Below, piece by piece: positions 1 through 9,381 of a stretch of 64,000 nt of DNA; the first letter of the stretch is position 1; each line of letters opens with the position of its first letter. Under the pieces are notes generated by a model that was not told the origin of the DNA, ran no database searches, and saw only the letters and a list, made by a program, of their open reading frames with translations. The translations under genes and the position numbers were made by a program. The DNA is from Diphasiastrum complanatum (taxonomy: Eukaryota; Streptophyta; Lycopodiopsida; Lycopodiales; Lycopodiaceae): contig CM055112.1 of assembly GCA_029204225.1 (NCBI GenBank), positions 26,563,864 through 26,627,863 on the forward strand, in the 5' to 3' direction.

Positions 1-230
1 TGCCAAAGCCAACCGTGATGTCAAAAATAAAAAATAATGACCTTCAATTTTTGGCTTACCAGGCCACCCGCCACTCTTTCACCAAATTGAAAGCCAAACT
101 GGCGTCGCTTAATGGAACGTCTGTATTGAATCAACCTAATTTTAGTTGGAGTACTAGGATTAAGGAGGGGTTGATTAAGTTATATGCAACAAAGGAAAAA
201 CCTGCTAGAAGTAAGAGATGATTCTTGGAC
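1..230 (-). repeat. Ty1/copia leader fragment
   Basis: Bases 1-120 closely match 53556-53672 in the same orientation. That second site lies in the 5' leader of a minus-strand Ty1/copia element (gag start at 53539, primer site at 54831-54843). This is therefore a detached piece of the same repeat family. The 68-codon plus-strand reading frame inside it is not conserved in the other copy and is not called as a gene. Bases 230-890 show nothing I can name. Confidence 0.55.
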
Positions 231-889
231 ACTCCTTGGGACACATACTCACCAAGAAGTGTATGACCAGACTCTAAGGTACCCAAATGGTACGAGAAGA
301 TAATGAAAGATGCGAAGACGAATCAACTTGGATTTAGTTTGCAGGAAGAAGTGAGAAATCTCGACGATAAATGATGCAATTATTTACACTTGATCGAGAA
401 TGTTGTACTCCAAACAAATATCATATATCAACTTGAGATATCTCATGTGTACAAAAGCAATATTTGCTCTCATTTTGTGATAGAAGCTATTAAAAATGGC
501 ACATTTGTCACATTTCAATAGAGACATTGCCCTATCCTCATTTCTTCTTGAATTTGATATAAAAAATAATGTCAATTATTTCAAATCTTTATTTCGACCT
601 TTTGTACATATTTTTAAATAGCTCAGTAGAATGTTGAGGCTTCTTATGACCATTATATTAGATTTATAGATGCTTTGACTATTCCTATAATATCGTAAGG
701 TGCTCTCTCCTTCATGCACTTTAGTGACCTGTGCATTCTACTCCTTGTCACAGACTAAGATTAGAGAGGATGTATACCAAGCTTTTTGGACAATTTAAAA
801 ACTCCACATCCTATAGTATTTGCATATGAAATTATAGGTATCTCAAATACCAAAAAAAGTTTGTTTGTCTTTTTTTGTTATATTCTTCA

Positions 890-1849
890 AACTCCAAAAG
901 ATTTGGAGTCATTGAACTTCAAATAGTTTGAGACATCCACCTTTATTTCTCATTCGTCTCACATAGACGTAAGCCACTTTCTTATAGACACCCTTGAGAA
1001 AGATTATGACATCAATAATGTAGACACAAAGAAACTGAGATAGACTTTTATTGGTTCCCATTTTTCTGTACATAAAGACACTTCTGATGTACAATCTAGG
1101 GACTTGTTCGATATGTCAAAATACTATGTCAATAATGATGTATATATTACTACTACAGACCTATGTAATTTTTTTGAATATCGTGAAGAAGAAATATTAT
1201 GTCTCCTATCTAGCACCGTTTTGAAATTCTTGAATATCACAACTTTTGAGACTAGTCATGATATGGTGCATGGTATCGAATATGAAAAAGATGAAGAATT
1301 TCTTAGTGGTGATATATTGCTTGTCTTCATAAAGCCCAATATATTTTTTTTTCTTATTTTGAAATTACATGTAATGTTGAATTCTTTATAAACATGGTTA
1401 CTTGATACCTCTTCCCGATGTATGCGAACTACTCTTATTATAGATGAATTTAATGTTCATTGAGGAAGTATCGAAAAGCACTGAAACTCATTCCATGGGG
1501 ACAATGAACTGGGCCATTACCTCAAGCATTTATAAATAAAATAAAATATGTAAGTTCAATCCAATTGGGGAGACATTGATTATGGTCGTAAAGGCATTGT
1601 CACATTACTTAGGAGGGCATAAGTTTATTAGAGCAAATATATCCATTTTCATTCAGAGATCTCATGTTTTGAATATTTTAGGCTATGGACAAGAGAATGT
1701 TTCTATCTTGTTATTCATTATATGGTTCATATATACAATTAAATGGTAATCAAGACAATCCTCATCTCCTAGATCCATTTTCAAGTAGAGAATTTTGTCA
1801 TGATAACACAACAATTGGACATGATGAGAATTCTGATGAACTAAAATGA
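890..1849 (+). pseudogene. M2-family gene, decayed copy C
   Basis: This is a degenerate copy of the unknown family called M2 here. The piece at 1104-1391 contains a tyrosine/asparagine-rich stretch and FFEYREEEILCLL, matching LGLREDEML in copy A and LILREDEILSIF in copy B. After a gap, 1499-1849 carries GHYLKHL, then VVKALSHYLGGHKF (copy B: AIKSLSICLGGHKY), then NILGYGQENVS (copy B: KIFGYTPNETT), and ends in LLDPFSSREFCHDNT (copy B: FLDPYERRLFLHDNT) with a TGA at 1847. At least one stop and one frameshift interrupt it. The 107-bp non-matching part at about 1391-1497 may hold the intron seen in copies A and B. No known domain is recognised. Homology to copies A and B is seen in the sequence; function is unknown. 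Confidence 0.6.
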
Positions 1850-2282
1850 TTTTTTTTAAAATTATCAACAATGTAATTTTTACATCAAAAAAGACTACAA
1901 AGTCTTTTGTGAATATTTCTAGCTATTTTCTTGTTATATAAACTTGCATGATTTTCTAAACTTCTTATAATATGAAGATTTGGTTATTTGTCGAACTTGA
2001 ACTCTTCGATAGAAAAAATAATTGAGAAATGTAGCTTCTTTTGTCACTGGTTCCTCCATATCAGTGATGGAATCTTACTCGTGCTTGTGATATTCCATGA
2101 CTAGACACTCAGACTTCCATATGTATTTGCAAAGAATGTTGTATGATCTCTCAAGATATGTTGGACGAAAAGAAAATGTAGTGTTAGACATTACGATAAG
2201 TAATTCAAGAAAGAAAGTTTATTTATAATTATTGACCATGCAATGTGTGATGTAATCTAGCTCTCATGATTTTAATTCTACA
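1850..2282. other. AT-rich intergenic DNA
   Basis: No convincing coding frame, RNA or repeat structure is seen between the M2-C pseudogene and the next minus-strand ORF. Confidence 0.4.
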
Positions 2283-2612
2283 TCAAGAAACTCTACACAG
2301 GGTTGTTGTAGTGCTTGCTTGTAAATCTTTATAAATATGTCTTTTTTTAAGATTTGGCTTCTCCTTGGATCTTAATGATTCCCTTGGTGTGCTTGGTTGT
2401 AGAGATTGATGCTCTACACTTTCTTCTTCACTTGACTCCTCCTTGAGCCTTGCAGGATACTTGACACCAGCAACATTAGAGACACTTTCATCCACACTTG
2501 AAACAACATTCTTGACATTAAAAGCAAAACCAACATCCATGGATTTGAGATCTGGATGCTCCAATTTCTCCTCTTGAAAAACAAGCTCTTTCTTGGCTTC
2601 CATCACATCCAA
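2283..2612 (-). CDS. Hypothetical acidic ORF, possible exon
   Basis: This 109-codon open frame is rich in Glu, Lys and Ser, with an acidic run (EESSEEESVEH) and a basic stretch (SKEKPNLKKRH). I do not recognise it. The composition would fit a disordered nuclear protein, but no domain is visible. Its 5' end abuts the broken 3' half of a Ty3/gypsy element, so it may be a truncated host exon or a chance frame. No promoter or splice sites could be assigned with confidence. Confidence 0.25.
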   Translation of the reverse strand: MDVMEAKKELVFQEEKLEHPDLKSMDVGFAFNVKNVVSSVDESVSNVAGVKYPARLKEESSEEESVEHQSLQPSTPRESLRSKEKPNLKKRHIYKDLQASTTTTLCRVS

Positions 2613-2639
2613 ATTGTGATTAGATCTAACACAAAGATC

Positions 2640-3000
2640 AAGCTTGAAAAGCCTACCATCTCTAATCCCTTTAGCAATGAAATTTACTTTCTTGATGACA
2701 AGGCAAGTATCGCAATCAAAATTGACATCACAGGATAAGTCAACTGCTCACCCAATGTTTCATGTAAGCTGGTTAAAATTAAGTTTACATGAAGGTGATG
2801 TAGTTGGACCTAATGAGGATCTTACCCACTTGGAGGATTTATCACTTAGTGTATCTTTGGAACTTGAAAGAGTACTTAGAACCAGAGATAATCAATTGAG
2901 AAATTGTTCTATCTCTGAGTGCTTGATTAGGTGGAAGGGTCGGACTGAGGATGATAATTCGTGAGAAAGGGTTGAAAGCATAAAGAAGAATTTTCTTAGT
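2640..3000 (+). pseudogene. pol: Ty3/gypsy pol 3' end with chromodomain
   Basis: This is the end of a Ty3/gypsy integrase of the chromovirus type. PMFHVSWLK corresponds to the usual hP(V/M)FHVS.LK element, followed by RVLRTRDNQLRN and LIRWKGRTEDDNS, the core of an integrase-linked chromodomain. The frame breaks at a TGA after DDNS where a Trp codon would be expected. It is followed by a polypurine tract and LTR, as expected. The rest of pol is missing upstream. Confidence 0.7.
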
Positions 3001-3027
3001 TTCCACTTCTGAGGATAGAAGTAGTTC

Positions 3028-3040
3028 AAGGGGGGAAGAA
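3028..3040 (+). promoter_or_regulatory. Polypurine tract of gypsy element
   Basis: The run AAGGGGGGAAGAA lies immediately before TGTTATGTCC, the 5' end of the 3' LTR. It would prime plus-strand DNA synthesis. Confidence 0.75.
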
Positions 3041-3732
3041 TGTTATGTCCATGTCCAATATGTGGGATTCAGCATAATTTGGCATGGATAGCCGGTACTC
3101 TAGTGTATAGGTTGTTAGTTAAGCCACGTCATTCTGGGCTTGGCCGATAATGTAATTAATAATCTTATGAGGGTCCATGTACTCCAATTGGACCTATGGA
3201 GATTTTGCATGGCGTTTGATGGCTTTTATGTCTATTTTCTTATTTTAACCATGCATTTTGATTTGTACAAGTCATGAGCAGATTGAGACCCAACCTCATG
3301 ATGACACTTGGCATGCCTCTACTTGACTAGCCTTTTCCAGTTTCACATTGCTTTGAGAAACAAGCTATTCTAAAGCACGAATTGGCTAATGCATTAGGGC
3401 CCTTTTTGGACTCAAAAAGGGCCTCTTCACTAATTATAATTAGTGTTAATGACGACACGTGTCCCAATAAAATATTGACAACTGAGAGGGAATGGTCCAT
3501 ATGACATGGCAAATTCAATGGTGCAGATTAAATCAAGCGTGGGCCCACAAAGTACACCTCTAACATTAACCCTAGATAAAGCAATAACTATGCCTACAAG
3601 TTAACATCAACTAGCCTGTCTATCTACTAGCAGCCATATCCTCTAAGTGAGCCTAGTCCTTATTTCAAATTTTGAATGTTCACAAGCTTGTATCTCTCAT
3701 CTCTCTCTCATTTTGTAGTCTCTCTCTAAACG

Positions 3733-3794
<62 letters not shown>

Positions 3795-4255
3795 GTATAC
3801 TCCACAAATATTCTATTTTTTTTTTATTTTGGTTCACCTTATCTGAAGATCTACACACTATTTCGCATATCCTACAATATCATTACATCATCCATTATGG
3901 CCTCTACTCAATCAAGGAAGCCCAAGAATCAACTAGCTTCCATTGTTGCACACATCAAAGTCCTAACTAGATGGATGCAAACACATCACAACCAACTGGA
4001 TGATGCATTTGACGGTCTAATTGCTTAGTATTAATAGCTATTCATATTCTACATCTCAAGGATGAAGATCAATCATCAAGTATTCAGTAGTTAGCGTTCT
4101 CTCTCAAGTTTGCGAGCTTGGACACTCTTGAGCATTCTAGCTAATTTCGTTAGAGTTGATTAGAGATTGCTATTGCGCTTACTGCTTATTAGCATTGTGC
4201 TTGATTCAGACTTATTTTTAGTCGCTCAGAGATAGCTTAGAGTACGCCCCATACA
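3041..4255 (+). repeat. 3' LTR of chromodomain gypsy element
   Basis: The LTR starts TGTTATGTCC directly after the polypurine tract and probably ends at the CA of CCCATACA. No second LTR is present, so the right end is approximate. It includes a long CT tract at 3735-3789. A short ORF at 3897-4028 (MASTQSRKPKN...) lies within the LTR and is probably not a gene. A 38-bp stretch at about 3391-3428 recurs inverted at about 12436-12473. Confidence 0.6.
3735..3789 (+). repeat. (CT)n microsatellite
   Basis: About 55 bp of uninterrupted CT dinucleotides inside the gypsy LTR. Confidence 0.9.
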
Positions 4256-4572
4256 TTTTCAACTTTTGACTGAGTTTACATGCAACCATCGGGCAAAGGA
4301 ACTCACAAGGTTGCAAAGAGGAAGTGAAACAACCAAGACTACCATTGGAAAGGAAGGATCCACGAATTCAAGATCGACCAAAACGGCGAAAACCTTGCAA
4401 ATGTGCAACACGTATACATGCGTCGAGATATTTTATTGGATGTGGTTGTTGCTGATAGAACCATGCAGTCACATTGTAGGTCTCACCTCTTTTATTCTTG
4501 TGTTAACTATTATGTTTGAATTATTATTATGTCATTGTTATGGATAATAATGTTGCATTAATGCCTGGTGCA

Positions 4573-5355
4573 GATGTCTTTCCTTCAAATAGCTTCGACT
4601 GGCAAAACGTGAAGTCCTTCACTGGAAAATTCTCCGCCATACACGCCAAATATGGAGAACTAATATATGGTGGGTTGGCATCATCTGCCCTGATCAAAAT
4701 GGGCATTTTCTTTTACGATCACATGTACGAAGTTCCAAAAAAAAACTTTGGCCAAGGCAAATTAGCACCAATTTCTGAGCCTGCGATCGATTCTCACGAG
4801 TGGCCATATGTTGACTAACTGACTATTGAATTAACGCAGAGGCAACTTCTCAAAGAGATTACTAGTAATATGAAGCCAACATTCGAATCCAAACGAGTCT
4901 ACACTAGCATCTCTGTGCCAATCACCGTATTTGTTGCCATATTTAAGGTGGTCCCCTTTAGAAAAACAAACACGATGTGGGCATGGAAAGCAACAGAATC
5001 ATCACTATTGGATAACATATTTGTCGCATGAGATTCAAAGGAAATGGAGCATAAAGGAGATTTAATAAGGTGTAAGCTCTTTTGTGAAACAATGACCATA
5101 AGGTATCATATTTCACGTCAAACATGCTCCTTAAGTTTCATCTATAGGTGATATAAGTTTGGTCATGGCCGATGGGACCCTCTGGATGCGGAGACGAATC
5201 AACAAGAAGTGGAGATATCCATACATTTGCCCCATGATGAAATACGAGAAATTCAAATAAATAAGGAGTGCAGCCTAGAAGATCTTCGGCATATGCTTGG
5301 ATTGACTTTTGTTGATGTGCCAATAGATTTTGTCTTTACTCGTAATGGACAAAAT
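4573..5355 (+). pseudogene. Unrecognised cluster-A exon (P3)
   Basis: A single plus-strand frame runs from about 4573 to a good splice donor (AAT followed by GTGAGT at 5356). It encodes about 260 residues, broken only by TAA at 4816, TGA at 5029 and TGA at 5149. Visible segments include FDWQNVKSFTGKFSAIHAKY, a Gly/Ala-rich GELIYGGLASSALIKMG, and near the end CSLEDLRHMLGLTF and DFVFTRNGQNV. A possible acceptor (GCCTGGTGCAG) precedes ATGTCTTTCC. No family is recognised. The same frame persists across the stops with no frameshift, which argues for a recently functional coding exon. It sits just upstream of the H3-like gene on the same strand and may be part of the same element. Confidence 0.45.
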
Positions 5356-5840
5356 GTGAGTCCCTAATTTCCATCAGATTCCTGAATTTTAAATAGTAAT
5401 GTTGAGTAAATATAGGATTATTAACTTTGTGTTTGGTTTTGCATATACGGAGACGAGCCAAAAAAGATCATGAATGTGTTTCATTTTTACAAACAGGGAC
5501 ATTAGGAGTCCAATGGGAATAAAGGATTTAATCTAATGAAAAATAGAAAACACAATTAGTTGGTTGCGTTTTGACTCTATTCTAAAATATTTGGTTATGT
5601 TTTGACTTTAATTTTGCGTTGTCACATTTTATATGCCTGTTACTACATTTGTGGATGTCCAAGGTTGAACCTTGTTAAGGTTTAAATCGTTTAGTGATAT
5701 GCATTTTAATACTATTACTGGTTTTCTTTGAAGGTTTCCGCTAACTGGCAATTAGGATTTTCACTCATGAGCATAGACAAGAACATACTATATTTGAAAA
5801 AGAGGCCAAAACTTTTATAGGGGAACTTACTAGAAATAAA
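5356..5840 (+). other. Intron or spacer upstream of H3-like gene
   Basis: AT-rich non-coding DNA after a GTGAGT donor. I could not identify the matching acceptor or downstream exon. Confidence 0.3.
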
Positions 5841-5849
5841 ACCCTTCAC

Positions 5850-5878
5850 TATATAAGGGTGCTTGGGTCTTCATTTCT
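5850..5878 (+). promoter_or_regulatory. TATA box and shared motif of H3-like gene
   Basis: TATATAAGGGTG is followed by GGGTCTTCATTT, about 130 bp before the H3-like start codon. Nearly the same arrangement (TATATAAGAGTG, then GGGGTTTTCATTT) precedes the M2 gene of the same cluster at 9241-9267 on the other strand. The shared sequence downstream of the TATA box is more than chance TATA similarity would give. Confidence 0.6.
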
Positions 5879-5983
5879 CCACTTCATCCCTTGAGTGTCA
5901 GAGTGTCAGTTTTTTTAAATTCTCTGTTTTTCATCTCTCGTGTTCTCTGATACGTTTTCAAAGGCTAACCAATGTTGGAGGAA

Positions 5984-7219
5984 ATGACACGGACGAAACA
6001 AACGGCTAGAGATCCCAGAGTGACTGCATTGCTCCATAGGGATGCACTAGCCACCCTCGATGAGAGAGAGAGACGGGAGAGCAGAAGCAGGAGTAGGAGT
6101 CGCAGCCCTATAGCGTCTCGGGAAGATCCGGCCACTCAGTGTGAAGCTGAGGAGGACATGGCCCATACAGCAGCTACACAGGAGGACCAGACTGAGCAGC
6201 AGTAGCAAGAAGACCAGCAGCAGCAGGAGGACCAGCAGCAGCAACAACCACCATGAGAAAGAAGCCCTCTCCCGACGGCAACTGAGCGGGAGGAAACAAT
6301 GAAGTTCCTAGATGAGGAGCTTGCGGCATCGGGTGAGTTGCCGGTTCTGAATGATTCTTTCTTCGACCCATTTCCACCAGCAATGGGCATGGACACATCA
6401 AATTTAGGCATATTGGGGGACACCACACCCACCGTGTCACCTCCAAGTCACGGCCCGGTGATGGGTCCGATGATGTCGTTGTTGGTGGGTGGTTCTGATG
6501 AGGGCACTCCGATGTCGCACACAACAAGGATGAAGCAGAAGGCGATCCATAGATGGTCAGAGAGAGGAGCACACGAGCGAAAGAGAAAGAATCCTCGCAA
6601 GGCAGGCTCTACATGAAAGCGACGGAACCTTGCAGCTCAGCAGCCATCACCACTGCCCACACCGCCAACATCGCCTCCACCACCTCCACCTCCACTGCCT
6701 CCGCCCCCACCACTTCCACCACCTCCTCCACCAACACCTCCACCACCACCACCTCCACCACCTCCACCACCACCACCTCCACCTCCACCACCTCCACCGC
6801 CTCCAAGTTCTGCCGTAGTTGGCCCAAGTAGGACCGTAGAGCGTGGCAAGGGTAGGCCGGCCCCTCGTGCAGCACCATGGGCTGGAAAGGAGCTCCGCAG
6901 GATGCAGCCACCACCTCATCGATTGCGTAGAAAGCGCAGGATCGCAAAGTGGCTCCAGGATATACAGAGCTATCAGAAGTCCGTAAAATTTTTGATCCCT
7001 AGGGCCCCTTTTGTGAGGCTTGTAAAAGAAATAGTCGATGAATTTTCCTTGGGGAACAGAGTTACGGCAGATGCGGTGTCTGCAATACAAGAGTCTGCGG
7101 AAATATACCTAATGCAGCTCTTTGAGGACTCATTTTTGTGTGCAGTGCACGGGAAGAGAGTCACAATACTCCCAAAGGATCTCCACCTAGCTAGAAGGCT
7201 AAGGAGAGAGCGCAATTAA
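5984..7219 (+). pseudogene. Divergent histone H3-like gene, copy A
   Basis: One frame of 412 codons encodes a histone H3-type protein. The second ATG of the frame is chosen because the protein then opens MTRTKQTAR, the canonical H3 tail start with Ala1 replaced by Thr and Lys9 by Asp. A tail of about 300 residues follows: an Arg-Ser repeat, a Gln-rich part, a Met/Pro part and a long polyproline run (coding 6660-6805). The C-terminal 105 residues are a complete H3 fold: SYQKSVKFLIPRAPFVRLVKEI (alpha-N and alpha-1), AVSAIQESAEIYLMQLFED (alpha-2), then HGKRVTILPKDLHLARRLR (loop 2 and alpha-3). Normal H3 is about 136 residues. Three in-frame stops, TAG 6203, TGA 6254 and TGA 6614, interrupt the frame with no frameshift; splicing around the first two cannot be excluded. 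It converges on the M2 gene. H3 homology is clear; its role is not known. Confidence 0.85.
6660..6805 (+). repeat. CCACCT-type polyproline-coding repeat
   Basis: Low-complexity CCA/CCT/CCG triplets encode an almost pure proline run within the H3-like tail. The long Gly, His or Val/Glu frames on other registers and strands here are shadows of this repeat. Confidence 0.85.
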
Positions 7220-7334
7220 AAATATCATGTACATGATTTTATTTATGATATACTGAAGATTTGGTGTCAAGTATCTTGCAGAATTTCAGATTATGTGAAT
7301 GCAAATTGTTGTGATTGAGTTTAATATCTGATTT

Positions 7335-7425
7335 CAGTATTGTTTATGTGAATGCTGTCATTTGAAAATTTTAGTACCATCTATGTGAATGCAGTGATTT
7401 AAAATTTTCAGTACTATGGAAATGG
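7335..7425. repeat. Short imperfect duplication
   Basis: A unit of roughly 45 bp around TATGTGAATGC and ATTTGAAAATTTTAGTAC occurs two to three times in the spacer between the convergent H3-like and M2 genes. Confidence 0.5.
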
Positions 7426-7467
7426 TAGTTTCTTTAACCATGTTGTAGCTAAGATAGGTTTCCATGT

Positions 7468-7561
7468 CGTGGCATGAAAATCACGCCAGGGCGCGACCAG
7501 GGGCCGTTTGACCTGGTCAAATGGGCCCTGGTCGCGCCCTGGTGTGAAAATCACGCCACGG
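7468..7561. repeat. GC-rich 94-bp hairpin
   Basis: Two arms of about 38 bp containing CAGGGCGCGACCAGGG and TGAAAATCACGCC are inverted copies. The centre, TTTGACC-T-GGTCAAA, continues the palindrome, so the whole unit can fold back. It lies in the 470-bp spacer between the convergent 3' ends of the H3-like and M2 genes. It could be a small foldback transposon or an element-encoded structure. Confidence 0.8.
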
Positions 7562-7685
7562 AAAAAAGAAAAGAAATCTTTATTAGAAAAAAAATTTAAA
7601 TTCTAAATTCAATGAATAAGCACATCATATAATTACAACAGAGAATTAGGAGAGTCCTCAAGAAAAAAAATGACAAAATCTTTAT

Positions 7686-9135
7686 TCACATTTGATCCAT
7701 TTCCTTCAGAGAGGACTTCAGCTTCTCTGATCGCTTCTCTGATGACAGTACTGGTTTTAACATTTCTAATGCTAATTTAGGAGCATCTCCCTCATCCTCA
7801 TAAGGGTCGATTAAACCCGAGAGAATGAGCCAGGTCTCGAATCCAGGGCAGAAATCATTCAAAATGGCTTTTCGGAGGACACAGTAAGCCTTTGGCGTTG
7901 ACGGTGACAAGTCCACCTCACCAATGTGCTTGAGAGTGCTTTGCATTTAAGAAGCTCTGTCGGTCCATCTGGGCTGTACTTGTTGCTGAAGCAGAAAATA
8001 AAGTTGTTGGGCAAGTTCCCAATGTAGTGGGCCATAGACCTGTCCAGAGTTCCTGCTTCAACTTTCTTCCGAACGCCACCCCTTCGCATTGCAAATGCAT
8101 CAAGCTCCATTGCGTCCTACATTTGGTTCAAATTATTGCAAAATGAGTATAATGAAGACAAACAAACATAACAAACACACACAAGTTGAATTGTTGGGTC
8201 AGACTTGCCTCGGTCCCTTCATCAATGTCTTCGGTTTGCGCAAGGTCAATTCCTTTGCCTTTGTACTTCACGTCAGCAGTTTTCCCTTCGAGTACCTTGA
8301 ATGGCCTCGTTTGAACTGGTGGTGGTTGAAGCATTTTCAATTGACAAAGCACTCTTGCCAGTGCTTGCTCGGTGGTGTCCGTGTCATGCCCGATCAGCTT
8401 CTCATACGTGTCGTCGGGCTGGGTGTGGTCGAAAGTGAAACTGCCATTCTACAAATTTACCAATGCTGTCAACATCTCATCTTCTCGCAAGCCGAGAATA
8501 TGTTGCAAGTCATGTATGAACACATACTCCTTTCCATCAATGATGATTGGAGCAAGGCCATGTATTCGAAGCACGACATCATCGGACTCATCTATATCTT
8601 TTGGCTCCGCTGATGTGGATGCACTTATTGCCTCTTGCTCTGCAGATAAATCTTCCTCTTCACCTAGGTCGTTCATCTCGTTCACCTGCTCACTAGGATT
8701 GTGTTTGTTGCTAGCCACAGTCGCTGGAAATTCATTAAGCAAAAAAATAACAGTAATCTCACCGGATAGAAACTTCTTTCCTACACTTTTAAGATCAAAA
8801 GTTTTCAGCTGATCCTTGGTCAGCTCCAAGTAATGATCGTTACCCAAGTGACTAATAAATCTGTTGAGACGAGCGATAAAGGGTCTATCTCCTTTTCATA
8901 TATAACTAAGCAAGTTATATGGAATCCACATGATAGTGGAGCCAGGAATTTGTAGGGCATAAGGCTTCAAAGTTTCATCTATATACTCACTCACGTACGT
9001 GAATGCATCTGTATTAGCCCGTAGAGTGGCAAGCGTGTCTATTCTACCGGTAAACATACAATAAATACGATCTAACTAATCTAAAAACTCTGTGGGGGCT
9101 AGCAGATTGGCCAACTCTATTTTAGAGGACGACAT
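7686..9135 (-). pseudogene. M2-family gene, copy A
   Basis: Exon 1 (9135-8209) is one frame starting MSSSKIELANLL. It has in-frame stops TAG 9076-9078, TGA 8896-8898 and TAG 8449-8451. Exon 2 (8116-7686) begins DAMELDAFAMRRGGVR and has one frameshift near 7930. The intervening 92 bp look like a GC-AG intron (GAG then GCAAGT at 8208, acceptor at 8117). Conserved blocks with copy B are an N-terminal helical region, FLSGEITVIFLLNEF, DLQHILGLREDEML, an acidic linker, DAF.MR.GGVR and the C-terminal LIDPYEDE. A basic patch (KVLEGKTADVKYKGKG) precedes the intron. No known domain, signal peptide or membrane segment is seen. A TATA box precedes it and it is convergent to the H3-like gene. Function is unknown. 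Confidence 0.65.
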
Positions 9136-9240
9136 TGTTATGCAACTAAGAACACTAATTGACCAGCAAACTAGTAGTCTAATTGAACAAGACAAGCTAA
9201 ATTACGAGGAAAGAAATTTCAACAAAGCAAGAAGTGACAA

Positions 9241-9267
9241 CAAAATGAAAACCCCCACTCTTATATA
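9241..9267 (-). promoter_or_regulatory. TATA box and shared motif of M2-A
   Basis: On the minus strand TATATAAGAGTGGGGG is followed by TTTTCATTT, about 125 bp before the M2-A start codon and 120 bp after the stop of the M3-A gene. The motif closely matches the promoter of the H3-like gene at 5850. Confidence 0.6.
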
Positions 9268-9381
9268 GAGGGACGTGTTTTCAAAAATAGATAAACAATT
9301 TTTATTTATAACAACAATCCAGTTCGACAGTATTATTTATCACAAAGGAATATTCGAATTACAATTCAACATGAATTGTTT

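Noticed and set aside
15-221. 68-codon ORF at the left edge
   Set aside because: The matching DNA at 53556-53672 does not preserve the frame; it is retroelement leader.
3897-4028. Small protein gene starting MASTQSRKPKN
   Set aside because: It lies wholly inside the gypsy LTR with no homologue or conserved copy in the window.
6609-6947. Long Gly-, Val/Glu- and His-rich ORFs opposite or out of frame with the H3-like gene
   Set aside because: They are shadows of the polyproline-coding CCA/CCT repeat; only the frame shared with the histone fold makes sense.
5984-7219. Ordinary host histone H3 or centromeric H3 gene
   Set aside because: Tail length, the insert between tail and fold, in-frame stops and the co-occurrence with M2 and M3 do not fit a standard host gene. 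CENH3 can have long tails but does not keep RTKQTAR in this way. A tree would decide.
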